Source of the DNA: JAMXLO01 sp963819855
GTDB lineage: Bacteria; Pseudomonadota; Alphaproteobacteria; Acetobacterales; Acetobacteraceae
Direction of reading: 5' to 3'
Assembly: GCA_963819855.1 (NCBI GenBank)
Contig: CAWFYC010000040.1
Span: forward strand, 62,001-126,000
Length of the DNA stretch: 64,000 bases
Position numbers and translations under genes: made by a program
Part shown: positions 45,064 through 53,912 of the stretch, piece by piece
Position numbering within the stretch: position 1 is the first letter of the stretch
Layout: every line of letters begins with the position of its first letter
The notes under the pieces: generated by a model
What the model saw: only the letters and a program-made list of their open reading frames with translations
Database searches by the model: none
Told to the model about the DNA's origin: nothing

Positions 45064-48000
45064 GCAGCTTGCATAGCAGTTCCTGCCAGTCCGTTCACCC
45101 ATCGCCGCGCGGCGTCGAGCCTGGGCCCGGTCACCACAAGCGGTGCGCAGCCCGCGGCGTCCCAGACCCGCGAGGCAAAGTCCGGATACAGCGCGATTGG
45201 GCCGTTGCCGTTGGCGAAGTTCGAGCGATCGCCGATGTCGAGATAGGATTCGGCCGGCAGACCTTCCGCCAGCAGCACGGCGTGCTGCGCGAGCTCCACG
45301 TGGTAGTAGGTGACCTCGTCCATCGGTACCGGCGCAATCGTCGAACTATTGATCAGGTGCTTGGCCGGTATCAGCACGTCACCGAAGTAGATCGAGTGGT
45401 TGGGCGACAGGTAGAGATCGCGCACCGGTCTACCCGGGCCGAACGCATCCGCCGCTATCCGCACCGGCCACACCTTTCGTGGATCCGGATGACGGGTGCA
45501 GTCGACCGTGCGCCAGCCGATCCAAATGATCGGGTAGGAGGATGGTCCGGTGCCGATCACCTGCACCCGGTCGCCCACACTCAGGTTTTCGACGGCTAGA
45601 TCGCCATGCTCAGCGCTGATGCGTGTACCGGCCGCGAAGCAGGGCGGGCTCAGTGACACCGTTCCGTCAGCCGCCACGTGCCATAGCGAAGGATCGGTGT
45701 AGTTGCCGGAAAACTGCAGCGTCGCACCGGTGTTCAAGGCCAGCACGTCGCTCGTCGTGTCGAACGTGCCGCTGCTCGCCCCTATTGCCTGGATGATGTC
45801 GCCCGGTGCGAAGTCGAATATCGTGGCCGCGAAGCTGCCAGCCTGGCCGATCGTCAGTGTGCCGGTGTTTGCGGTGAAGGACGCCGACTGACCCGCGTCG
45901 ACGCCCTTATCCAGCACAAGTTCCGAGACGCCGCTGTCGATAATCAGCGAGCCCTTCTGGCCACTGCCCGTCGTGATGTTGCCGGCAACCTCGTAGACGC
46001 CGTTTGCGGCGTAGATGGAGCCGCCGTTGTCGATATCTCCTATAGTCTCGCCGACGCCACCGATCGAACCCAGATTGATGTTCGCCGCTGCCGGATCCAG
46101 CACGCCACCAGACTGCGTTACCACGCCACCCAGGCCGACCGAGAATCCGCCCGTCGCACTCACTGTCGCACCGGCTCCGATACTGAGCTGCGCACTCCCC
46201 TGATCGCCGATAATCAGCGCGCCGGATGTCATCAACTCGCTGCCGGTCCCAGAGAGCGAGATCGTGCCGGTGCCGGAGGCGTTTGGCCCAAGGTCGGCCG
46301 TACCGGCTGTGACTGTGGCGCCCGACATGATCGAGAGCGTGCCGGCGGCAAGCTCGCCGACCAACAGCGCGCCCCCGATCTGCCAATCGGATCCCACACC
46401 GCAAACGGTGACGTTCGCGCCCTCCGAACCGGCCCGTGCGGCGATCTCCGCGCCTGCCAGACCCGCCACCGCGCCGGTCGTGGTGATGACCGTGCCGCCG
46501 CTGTCGATCGAGAGGCTGGCGTGGCCGCCGTCGCCCACGATGAAGCGGCCGGTATTTTGGAGCAGCGATGCGTTGCCCGTGACCGTGGCATCGCCGCTGC
46601 TGCCAGATGATTGCCCGACCTCGAATCCTTGCGTGGCGTCCACCGAGCTGTTGCCGGTGAACATCGTGCCCTGGTTCTCGATCAGCAGGTGGCCTGTACC
46701 CGACGCTCCGACAGCGAACTGTCCGACATTGGTGTAGTTCGAGCCGGGATCAGTGACAGTGAGTGAACCCGTGCCGTCGGCGTTCCCACCAACGTACCCG
46801 GCGCTGTCGCTGGAAAACTGAGTGCCCGCCTTTACTGTGCCGCCCTGGGAAACGATGACGGAACCCTGGGCATCCGCCCCTATGCCAATCCGATCGCCTC
46901 CGCTATCGACCGTCGCGCCGGCACCGTTCACCTTCAGTGAGCCTGTTGAACCGGCGCCGGAGCCGACGATGATACTCGACTGCCCGGCGACGTGTGGCCC
47001 ATCCGATTTCAGCACGCTGCCGGCCTCGACATCGATTGTGCCGTTGCCGGCGAGCACCGTGCTGGCCGTGGCAACCGTCGTTCCCGCTGTGGTCACTATG
47101 GTGGTGCCGGCGGCGAACGTCTCCGTGTTGCCGATCAACACGCGGTCGGTTGCCTCCGCCGTGCCGTCAGTGCTGATCGTCAGCGAACCACTGGCGCCAT
47201 ACGAGCCGACCGAGATGTTCTGCTGGCTGAACAGATCGCCGCCGCCGGTGATCAACCCGGTGCCGCTGCCGCCCGTCTGGATCGTGGTTCCACTGCCGCT
47301 GGTTGCGCTGTCCTGCGCGGAGCCAAAGCTGATGCTGCCGGAACTCTTGCTGTCGAGTCCGACGATGACCTTGCCTTGGTTCTCAATGACGAGGTTGCCG
47401 GTGCCCCCGCGCCCAACGTACATGAAGCCGTCGGCCGTGTAGGTCGACCCAGGGCCATTCACTGTCAGACTGCCGTCGCCCAGGCGACCGATCGCTGTTG
47501 CCGCGAGCACGCTCGAATCTTGCGTGCCGGCGACGACACTGCCGCCCTGGCTGACCGCCAGGGTCCCGTTGCCGAGCCGACCCACCTCGATCCCGTTGCC
47601 GTTCGTGTCAAGCAGCGCGCCCGCTCCGCTGACGTCGATAGTGCCACTCGAGAGCGTCGTGGGACCAGTCAAGCTGCCGCTGGAGGCGCCAACCTCGACC
47701 ACGAAGCTGCTGGTCTGCGGTGCCTCGGTAACCTTCGCCACACCGCCTGCGCCGATGTCCAGAAAACCGGTACCGCCGTAGAGCGTGCCCCCCACGGTCG
47801 CAGCATTGGCAATGGTGAAGCCGGTGGTGGCGAGGACCGTGCCGCCGTTGTCGACGCTCAGCGTGCCGTTGGCACCGTTGCCGCCGATGCTGATGTTCTG
47901 CGCTGCTGTCAGTTTGCCATTCGACGTGACCGTGGCCTGCCCACTGCCGCCGACGTTGGGCGTGCCCCCGGAGAAGCCACTGCCGATGAAAAAGCCCGCG

Positions 48001-50189
48001 CCGTTGGTCGGTGCGTTGTTGATCGCGACGCTGCCGCTGTTTTCAACCAGCAACGTTCCGGTGCCAGCCTGACCCAGCAGGACGAAGCCCGTGAGGCTCA
48101 GCAGCGAATTGGGATCGGTGACGACGATGTTTCCGGTACCGCCCGTCACGCGCCCAACCTGCAGTGCCGATCCCTTATTGGAGTCGGGGGTGCCCGCCTC
48201 CACTGTCCCGCCTTGAGCAACGGTGAGGCCGCCGGTGCCGCCGTTGTTGCCTACGGACATCGGGTTGCCATTCAGGTTCAACAGGGAGCCCAGCCCGCTG
48301 ACCGACGCGGAACCGATCGCCGCAGGCGTTGCGCCAAACGTGCCATTCAAGCCGATGTTGAGGACTTGACCGGTCTGGGGCGCCACAGTGGACTGATAGG
48401 TGCCGCCGTTGAGGATTTGCAGAGAGCCGTTGCTGCCTGCATTAATTCCTACGCCGTTGAAAGTGCCCCCGGTCGACACCGTTCCGCCGGCACCGATCGT
48501 TATCGCCCCGGTGCCACTGCTGCCGACTTGCAGATTGCCGGTAGCCGAAACGGTGCCGTTGGCGACTGATAGCGTGCCGGCCCCTCCGCTGACGGCGCCC
48601 GCCGTGAGCCCGCCCAGGGCAGCGAGGGTCCCGCCGTTTACTGTCAGGGTGCCTGCACCTCCCTGGCCGACAGCGACGTCATGGGCATTCCAGGTGCCAC
48701 CGGCGGAGATCGTGCCGCTGCCTACACTCCCGGCGTTACCGCCAAATACGGCGAAAGCCCCCGTATTCAGGGCTGCCCCGCCGGTGACGGTCAAGAAGCC
48801 ACTTGCTCCTGCAAGGCCGCCCGAAGGCCCGCTGAAACCGACGTTAAGAAACCCGGGAATGCTTCCATTTACCGCGGGACCTGCCTGCTCGGTCCACGTG
48901 GTGCCCAATCCCGTCAGGACCAGCGATCCAGACTGACCCGCGTTCGGGCTAACGCTATCGCCGCCGGTCGTAACGTGCGAACCGCTCCGTGCGGTAACGG
49001 TCGCGCCAGTTGACGAACCGATGCTGGTGCTGCCACCAGCCGTGAGCGTGGCCGCATCGAGTGTCACATTCGTATTGAACCCGCCGGCGAACGGCAGGAA
49101 GGGTGGGCTGGGTGTGCCGGCGACGGTGAGTGTGGCTCCGGACAGCAGCCAGGCCCCTGAGCCACCGAAGTTGAAGCCGATCGCGCTGGCCGATCCTGTC
49201 AACGTGCTGGTCGTGCCGCTGGCGTTGTTGTTGAAGTTGACATTGATCGTCGCGTCCGGTGGGCTGGCTGCCGGATCTTGACCGGTAAAGAAGTTCTGCC
49301 AGTTGCCCGCAGTGCCAAGATCGGTACTGACCTTTCCGGTCCAGCCGTAACTGCCCGGACTTACCTGGATAGTCGCAAAGCCAGTACCGAAATCTGTGAA
49401 TGGGAAGAAAACCTGGGTTGAGCCAGCGGCGAAGCTGACATTGCTCATCACGTAGTCGCCGGCGCTGGTCACGACAGTCACAGTACCGGGCGAAGTCACA
49501 CTCGCCTTGCTGATTGTTACGCCGGCCCCGAAATTGAATTCGATTTTGTCGCCCGTGTTCAAGTTCGTTATGGGGGCGGCGAAGCTGCTGCCAGGTGCAG
49601 CAAGGATCAGTTCGGCGCCGCCGCTGGAGAAGTTGATCGACTGGCTCGCGGCAACGGACCCGTCCAATCTGACTACTGAATTGGGCCCAAGATCGGTTGT
49701 GCCGACGCCCATCAGGCTACCGGTGATTTCCAGCGTCCCGGGGGAGAATACGTTGCTGGCAACGGTACCCAGCGCCTCCAAAGTGCCCAGGTTATCGATC
49801 GACGCTGCGAGCAGCCCGTCGCCGATCAGCGAGTGTCCGTTCTCCACCACGATATTGCCGGCGTCGAAGGTTCCGGACGTGCCGACATCCACCGACGAGT
49901 TCGCATCCACCGACAGTGTGGAGCCGCTCCACACCGCCATCGCACCCGAAATGAGGATGTTGCCTCCCGCGGTGGCCGAAATGGTTCCCCTGCCGGGCAA
50001 TGGCGCGGCCAGAGATCCGCCGATCGACAGACCTGCCGCAGCGACCGTGCCGCTGTTGACCAGAATCACGCCGGCCGGATCGATTGCGGTATCGCCCGCC
50101 ACAGGCGGACCGCCGGATGGCGACCAGTTTCCAGAGATCGTCCATGCAGAGGCGGTCGTTGCGGTCCACGTATACGTCGTGCCAGCCAT
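45060..50189 (-). CDS. Giant beta-repeat surface protein with C-terminal Hint domain
   Basis: 1709 residues, almost all Gly/Ser/Thr/Val-rich beta-helix-like repeats of the form GxGTLTVxxGGTVxAGT. A long-period repeat of about 230 residues recurs at roughly 626, 855 and 1086, with a partial fourth near 1250. WTATTASAWTISGNWSPSGG opens the protein and a related AGNW block recurs near 290. The last 190 residues form a Hint_2 domain: CFAAGTRISAEHGDLAVENL, GDRVQVIG, and LYLSPNHSIYFGDVLIP. No Sec signal or outer-membrane barrel is seen, so type I-like export is possible. The start at 50189 follows GGGAGG; a start at 50204 is poorer. Confidence 0.85.
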   Translation of the reverse strand: MAGTTYTWTATTASAWTISGNWSPSGGPPVAGDTAIDPAGVILVNSGTVAAAGLSIGGSLAAPLPGRGTISATAGGNILISGAMAVWSGSTLSVDANSSVDVGTSGTFDAGNIVVENGHSLIGDGLLAASIDNLGTLEALGTVASNVFSPGTLEITGSLMGVGTTDLGPNSVVRLDGSVAASQSINFSSGGAELILAAPGSSFAAPITNLNTGDKIEFNFGAGVTISKASVTSPGTVTVVTSAGDYVMSNVSFAAGSTQVFFPFTDFGTGFATIQVSPGSYGWTGKVSTDLGTAGNWQNFFTGQDPAASPPDATINVNFNNNASGTTSTLTGSASAIGFNFGGSGAWLLSGATLTVAGTPSPPFLPFAGGFNTNVTLDAATLTAGGSTSIGSSTGATVTARSGSHVTTGGDSVSPNAGQSGSLVLTGLGTTWTEQAGPAVNGSIPGFLNVGFSGPSGGLAGASGFLTVTGGAALNTGAFAVFGGNAGSVGSGTISAGGTWNAHDVAVGQGGAGTLTVNGGTLAALGGLTAGAVSGGAGTLSVANGTVSATGNLQVGSSGTGAITIGAGGTVSTGGTFNGVGINAGSNGSLQILNGGTYQSTVAPQTGQVLNIGLNGTFGATPAAIGSASVSGLGSLLNLNGNPMSVGNNGGTGGLTVAQGGTVEAGTPDSNKGSALQVGRVTGGTGNIVVTDPNSLLSLTGFVLLGQAGTGTLLVENSGSVAINNAPTNGAGFFIGSGFSGGTPNVGGSGQATVTSNGKLTAAQNISIGGNGANGTLSVDNGGTVLATTGFTIANAATVGGTLYGGTGFLDIGAGGVAKVTEAPQTSSFVVEVGASSGSLTGPTTLSSGTIDVSGAGALLDTNGNGIEVGRLGNGTLAVSQGGSVVAGTQDSSVLAATAIGRLGDGSLTVNGPGSTYTADGFMYVGRGGTGNLVIENQGKVIVGLDSKSSGSISFGSAQDSATSGSGTTIQTGGSGTGLITGGGDLFSQQNISVGSYGASGSLTISTDGTAEATDRVLIGNTETFAAGTTIVTTAGTTVATASTVLAGNGTIDVEAGSVLKSDGPHVAGQSSIIVGSGAGSTGSLKVNGAGATVDSGGDRIGIGADAQGSVIVSQGGTVKAGTQFSSDSAGYVGGNADGTGSLTVTDPGSNYTNVGQFAVGASGTGHLLIENQGTMFTGNSSVDATQGFEVGQSSGSSGDATVTGNASLLQNTGRFIVGDGGHASLSIDSGGTVITTTGAVAGLAGAEIAARAGSEGANVTVCGVGSDWQIGGALLVGELAAGTLSIMSGATVTAGTADLGPNASGTGTISLSGTGSELMTSGALIIGDQGSAQLSIGAGATVSATGGFSVGLGGVVTQSGGVLDPAAANINLGSIGGVGETIGDIDNGGSIYAANGVYEVAGNITTGSGQKGSLIIDSGVSELVLDKGVDAGQSASFTANTGTLTIGQAGSFAATIFDFAPGDIIQAIGASSGTFDTTSDVLALNTGATLQFSGNYTDPSLWHVAADGTVSLSPPCFAAGTRISAEHGDLAVENLSVGDRVQVIGTGPSSYPIIWIGWRTVDCTRHPDPRKVWPVRIAADAFGPGRPVRDLYLSPNHSIYFGDVLIPAKHLINSSTIAPVPMDEVTYYHVELAQHAVLLAEGLPAESYLDIGDRSNFANGNGPIALYPDFASRVWDAAGCAPLVVTGPRLDAARRWVNGLAGTAMQAA

Positions 50190-50198
50190 AGTTGCCTC

Positions 50199-50220
50199 CC
50201 GCAATCCGTCGCTATTGCGG
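50199..50220. repeat. Short inverted repeat in the leader of the Hint-protein gene
   Basis: CCGCAAT at 50199-50205 and ATTGCGG at 50214-50220 form a perfect 7-base-pair hairpin with an 8-base loop, directly upstream of the ribosome site of the giant Hint-domain gene. It could influence translation or be an operator half-site pair. No function is shown. Confidence 0.35.
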
Positions 50221-50314
50221 AATGCTAAGCTGTCACGACATGGAAAAGCAATGAGACGAAAGCAGAACGTCGCCGGCCTCGGAACGTTGTAGTCGCGCGA
50301 GTCTACCGGCTAGG

Positions 50315-51259
50315 CTAGGGACCGTCGCTGATCCTGTCGATCTCCGCCAGGTCGTCGGCTGAAAGCCGCCATCCCCCCGCCTTGACGTTCTGTTCCAGCT
50401 GCTCGGGCTTGGTTGCACCTGCGATCACGCTCGCCACGGGCGCCTGTGTCAGCAGCCAACTGAACGCCAGTTCCAGCATCGAGTGCCCGCGGCTCGCGGC
50501 AAAGTCGCCCAACCGCTCGGCAATCTGCCAGTTCCGTTCGGTCAAGTACCGATCCGCCAGCCTCTGCGTATTGGCCAGCCGCGTCCCTTCCGGCAGCGTG
50601 ACGTTGCGGCGGTACTTGCCGGTGAGCAGCCCGCTCGCCAGCGGAAAGAACGGCAACAGCCCCAGCCCCAGCCTGCGCATCGCTGGCATCAGTTCGGCTT
50701 CGGGCCTGCGGAACACCAGCGAATATTCGTCCTGGCACGAAACGAACGCATTCAGCCCGCAGGTCTTCGCCGTCCACTGCGCCTCCATCACCTGCCAGGC
50801 CGCGAAGTTGGAGCAGCCGATGTAACGCACCTTGCCCTGATGGATCAGATCATCCAACGCGCGCAGTGTCTCCTCGATCGGCGTGCCCGGATCAGGCGCA
50901 TGGATCTGGTACAGATCGATCCAGTCGGTGCGCAACCGGCGCAGGCTGTCCTCCACCTCGCTCATGATGTAGCGCCGTGAGCCGCCGACCTTCACCCCCT
51001 CGTCGTCCATCGGCATGCCGAACTTGGTGGCGAGCACGATGCGCTTGCGGTCGTCACCCAGAATCTGGCCCATCACGGTCTCTGAACCGCCACGCTCGCC
51101 GTAGGTATCGGCGGTGTCGAACAGCGTGATGCCGAGATCCAGAGCCTTGCGGATCACCTTGCGCGTCGCCTCCAGATCGATGCGGCCGCCGAAATTGTTA
51201 CAGCCAAGGCCGATCGCCGACACGCGCAGTCCGGATGCGCCGAGATTGCGGATTTCCAA
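50315..51259 (-). CDS. Aldo/keto reductase
   Basis: 314-residue (alpha/beta)8 NADPH-dependent reductase. The catalytic tetrad is present: Asp and Tyr in LFDTADTYGERGGSE, Lys in VLATKFGMP, His in LYQIHAPDPGTP. The cofactor end is VIAGATKPEQLEQNV. The start is a TTG at 51259 with AAGGAA upstream and a family-like MEIRNLGASGLRVSAIGLGC. On the same strand as the hydroquinone reductase gene, 15 bases away, so probably co-transcribed. Confidence 0.9.
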   Translation of the reverse strand: MEIRNLGASGLRVSAIGLGCNNFGGRIDLEATRKVIRKALDLGITLFDTADTYGERGGSETVMGQILGDDRKRIVLATKFGMPMDDEGVKVGGSRRYIMSEVEDSLRRLRTDWIDLYQIHAPDPGTPIEETLRALDDLIHQGKVRYIGCSNFAAWQVMEAQWTAKTCGLNAFVSCQDEYSLVFRRPEAELMPAMRRLGLGLLPFFPLASGLLTGKYRRNVTLPEGTRLANTQRLADRYLTERNWQIAERLGDFAASRGHSMLELAFSWLLTQAPVASVIAGATKPEQLEQNVKAGGWRLSADDLAEIDRISDGP

Positions 51260-51274
51260 TGCAGACTTCCTTGT

Positions 51275-52288
51275 TCAAAAGGTGAGCAGACGCGCCACAT
51301 CCTTGCCGCGCTCGGCCGGCTCGTCAAAGTCGAGCAGCGGTCCGGCCGGGACGATGCCAGTCGGATTTATCCGCTTGTGGCTCTGGTAATAATGCCGCTT
51401 GATGTGATCCAGGTTCACCGTCGCGGCGACACCCGGGATCTGGTAGATGTCGCGCGTATAGGCCCACAGGTTCCGGTAGTCGATTACCCGACGGATGTTG
51501 CACTTGAAATGGCCGTGGTAGACGGAATCGAAGCGCACCAGTGTGGTGAACAGCCGGATATCCGCCTCGGTGAAAGTGTCGTCGCACAGGAAGCGCGAGT
51601 GCGTGAGGTGCTCCTCCAGCCAGTCCAACGTCTCGAACAACGGCGTCACCGCCTCCTCGTAGGCGGCCTGGGTGGTGGCGAAGCCCGCCTTGTAAACACC
51701 GTTGTTGAGCGTTTCGTAGATACGCGCGTTCAGCGCATCGATCGCCTCCCGCCGTTCCTTTGGATAGTAGTCACCTGGCCGCGCGCCCGCCGCGTCGAAG
51801 GCGCTGTTGAACATGCGGATGATCTCGGACGATTCGTTGTTGACGATGGTCTGCGTGTGCTGGTCCCACAGCACGGGTACGCTGGCGCGTCCGCTGTAAT
51901 GCGCGTCGGCGCGGGAGTAGATCTCGTGCAAATAGCGGCTGTTGAACAGCGGATCCGGGATCACCCCTTCGCCTGGCGAGAATGTCCAGCCCTGCTCGGC
52001 CATCAGCCAATGCGTGACCGACACCGGAATGATCTGCTCCAGCCCCTTCAACGTCCGCATGACCAGCGTACGGTGCGCCCAAGGACACGCGAGCGACACG
52101 TAGAGATGATAACGGCCGGGCGCGGCCGAGAACCCGTCGCTGCCGGTGGGACCCGGACGTCCGTCCGGTGTCACCCAGTTGCGGAACGCGGTCTGCGCCC
52201 TTTCGTAACGGCCAGGCGCGCGGGCCGCCTCGGCCTTTGCGGCCTCAGGTTCCTGCTCCTGCCAGACGCCATCGATCAGCACGCCCAT
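51275..52288 (-). CDS. Glutathionyl-hydroquinone reductase (ECM4/YqjG-type glutathione S-transferase)
   Basis: 337-residue Xi-class GST that reduces glutathionyl-hydroquinones. The catalytic Cys lies in YVSLACPWAHRTLVMR. Other family segments are WTFSPGEGVIPDPLFNSRYL, VPVLWDQHTQTIVNNESSEI and FKCNIRRVIDYRNLWAYTRD. Length matches the family. It precedes the aldo/keto reductase in the direction of transcription; both handle quinone or carbonyl detoxification, a sensible pairing. Confidence 0.92.
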   Translation of the reverse strand: MGVLIDGVWQEQEPEAAKAEAARAPGRYERAQTAFRNWVTPDGRPGPTGSDGFSAAPGRYHLYVSLACPWAHRTLVMRTLKGLEQIIPVSVTHWLMAEQGWTFSPGEGVIPDPLFNSRYLHEIYSRADAHYSGRASVPVLWDQHTQTIVNNESSEIIRMFNSAFDAAGARPGDYYPKERREAIDALNARIYETLNNGVYKAGFATTQAAYEEAVTPLFETLDWLEEHLTHSRFLCDDTFTEADIRLFTTLVRFDSVYHGHFKCNIRRVIDYRNLWAYTRDIYQIPGVAATVNLDHIKRHYYQSHKRINPTGIVPAGPLLDFDEPAERGKDVARLLTF

Positions 52289-52347
52289 GATGGTCCCCCG
52301 TCCTCCCCGACGCCGGCCATGCTACCCCGCGCTGGCGGATCGCGCGA

Positions 52348-53082
52348 TCACGGTGTCGCGGCGAGGTGCCGGAGCGCGCCGTGCTCGGCGATCTCGGTGA
52401 CCAGCTTGCGGGTCATCGCCTCGCCGAAGGTGTGGAAGTCGTGCACCTCCAGCACGAAGCTGGCCGGCCCGCCAGTGACATTTTCCCGATAGTAGTTCGG
52501 CAGGCCGCCCGGCGGCTGGACATGGGCATAGGTCCACGATACCGGATGGTCGTTGATGATCGCCAGCCCGTTGATGGTGATCCCGGCCTTCACCGCATCG
52601 TCGCGCGCCTCCGTCACATCGCGGCCGGCGTTGTTGGTGCCGTCGCCGCATACGTCGATCACCCGCCGCTGCGTCTCGAAGCCGCTTTCCGCCAGCAACT
52701 GCACGCCACGGTCGATACCAGAGCTGATCGCGGTGCGGCCCCAGAACGAGCGCGGCGCGGCCACCAGCCTGTCGGCGAATGCCTGCGCCGAGGCTTGGTC
52801 GCGGATCACGCCCCAGTCCAGCACCGTGCGCACCTCGAAGCTGGAGGCGAACTCGACATAGGCGACGGCGATCGCGCCGATGTTGCCGCCCTGGATCGCC
52901 TCGATCACCTGGCGCGAGGTGAACGCTGCGGCATAGCCCTCCTTCTCCAGTTTGAACTCCGAATCGTCGATGCTGCGCGAGACGTCGGTGACCAGGACGA
53001 GCGTGAGATCGACGCTGTCGGCGGCGTGCACCGGCGGCGCGAGGGCGAGACAAGCCGCAAACAGCCAGACAACGAGGCGCAT
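52348..53082 (-). CDS. DUF1194 family protein (secreted VWA domain)
   Basis: 244 residues. A Sec signal (MRLVVWLFAACLALAPPVHA) precedes a von Willebrand factor A-like domain. The metal-ion-dependent adhesion site is LVTDVSRSIDDSEF (DxSxS), with the Thr in GRTAISSGIDRG and the acid in IDVCGDGTNNAGRDV. Length and motifs match DUF1194. Role unknown; likely periplasmic. An ATG ten codons earlier would give a less signal-like start. Confidence 0.85.
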   Translation of the reverse strand: MRLVVWLFAACLALAPPVHAADSVDLTLVLVTDVSRSIDDSEFKLEKEGYAAAFTSRQVIEAIQGGNIGAIAVAYVEFASSFEVRTVLDWGVIRDQASAQAFADRLVAAPRSFWGRTAISSGIDRGVQLLAESGFETQRRVIDVCGDGTNNAGRDVTEARDDAVKAGITINGLAIINDHPVSWTYAHVQPPGGLPNYYRENVTGGPASFVLEVHDFHTFGEAMTRKLVTEIAEHGALRHLAATP

Positions 53083-53151
53083 CGCCGACGTCTCCAGATG
53101 GCCCCACATCATGCGGCGGCGCCCCGGAAGATCAAAACAAAAATCCCGCGG

Positions 53152-53802
53152 TTACTGGCTGGCCCAGATGATGCGGTGCATCCAGGCAACCTCGGTCAGC
53201 TCGAAGCTGTAGTCGGGATGCGCCGGGTTGAGGCTGCGCAGTTCGACGCGGCGGGCGGATCGGCGGGCGAGTTGCTTCGTCATCACTTCGCCGCGCAGGG
53301 TGCGCACCACCACGCGGTCGCCGCGGCGGATCGGTGCGGCGGGCGAGACAACGACCATGTCGCCGTCGCGGAACACCGGCTCCATCGAATCGCCGCTGAT
53401 CTCCAGCGCATAGGTGTTGGGATCACCGATCTCCGGCAGCGTGACCTCGTCCCAGCCGCCGCCGACCGGGTACCCGCCATCGTCGAAGAACCCGTCACCG
53501 CCCGCCTGGGCAAAGCCGATCAGCGGAATGCGCCGCGTTGCGTTGCGGGAGGCACCGTTGGAGGTAAGCGCGCGGGCACCCGACACCAGCGCGGTAAACG
53601 CCTCCAGGCTGGCACCGGTAGCGTCCAGCACCTTGGCGACACTCTCGGTGCTGGGCCACCGCGCGCGGCCGTCAGGCATGCGGCGCTTCGAGCGGTTGAA
53701 GGTGGTGGCATCCAATCCCGCGCGTCTGGCGAGGCCGGAGGCAGACAGGCCATTCTCAGCGGCGAGCGTATCCAGCGCGCGCCAGATGTCGTCATGCTTC
53801 AT
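53152..53802 (-). CDS. S24-family (LexA/CI-like) HTH transcriptional regulator
   Basis: 216 residues. The N-terminal helix-turn-helix (LSASGLARRAGLDATTFNRS) is followed by a peptidase S24 domain: candidate Ala-Gly cleavage site in GFAQAGGDG, catalytic Ser in EISGDSMEPVFRDGD and Lys in VMTKQLARR. This is the layout of self-cleaving phage-type or stress repressors. It stands alone here without prophage genes, so control of a cellular stress response is more likely. The ATG at 53802 is chosen over a TTG at 53823. Confidence 0.85.
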   Translation of the reverse strand: MKHDDIWRALDTLAAENGLSASGLARRAGLDATTFNRSKRRMPDGRARWPSTESVAKVLDATGASLEAFTALVSGARALTSNGASRNATRRIPLIGFAQAGGDGFFDDGGYPVGGGWDEVTLPEIGDPNTYALEISGDSMEPVFRDGDMVVVSPAAPIRRGDRVVVRTLRGEVMTKQLARRSARRVELRSLNPAHPDYSFELTEVAWMHRIIWASQ

Positions 53803-53912
53803 GGACGTGATCCCGTTGGGCAAATCGGCGAGACCACAGTCTCGTAGGATTTCTGGCGGAATGGAATAGGAAACTTAACCCTCACGACGGACGGCGGTCC
53901 CAAACGGCGGCA

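Noticed and set aside
46992..48569. Long open frame of 525 codons on the plus strand opposite the Hint-protein gene
   Set aside because: It is antisense to a strongly repetitive coding gene; the translation is Arg/Ala/Asp-rich with no motifs, an artefact of GC-rich codon periodicity.
53152..53802. S24 regulator as LexA or as a prophage repressor
   Set aside because: The helix-turn-helix is not the LexA winged type and no phage genes surround it, so neither specific name is supported.
52366..53847. 493-codon plus-strand frame opposite the VWA and S24 genes
   Set aside because: It spans two well-supported genes on the other strand and their gap, and has no recognisable domain.
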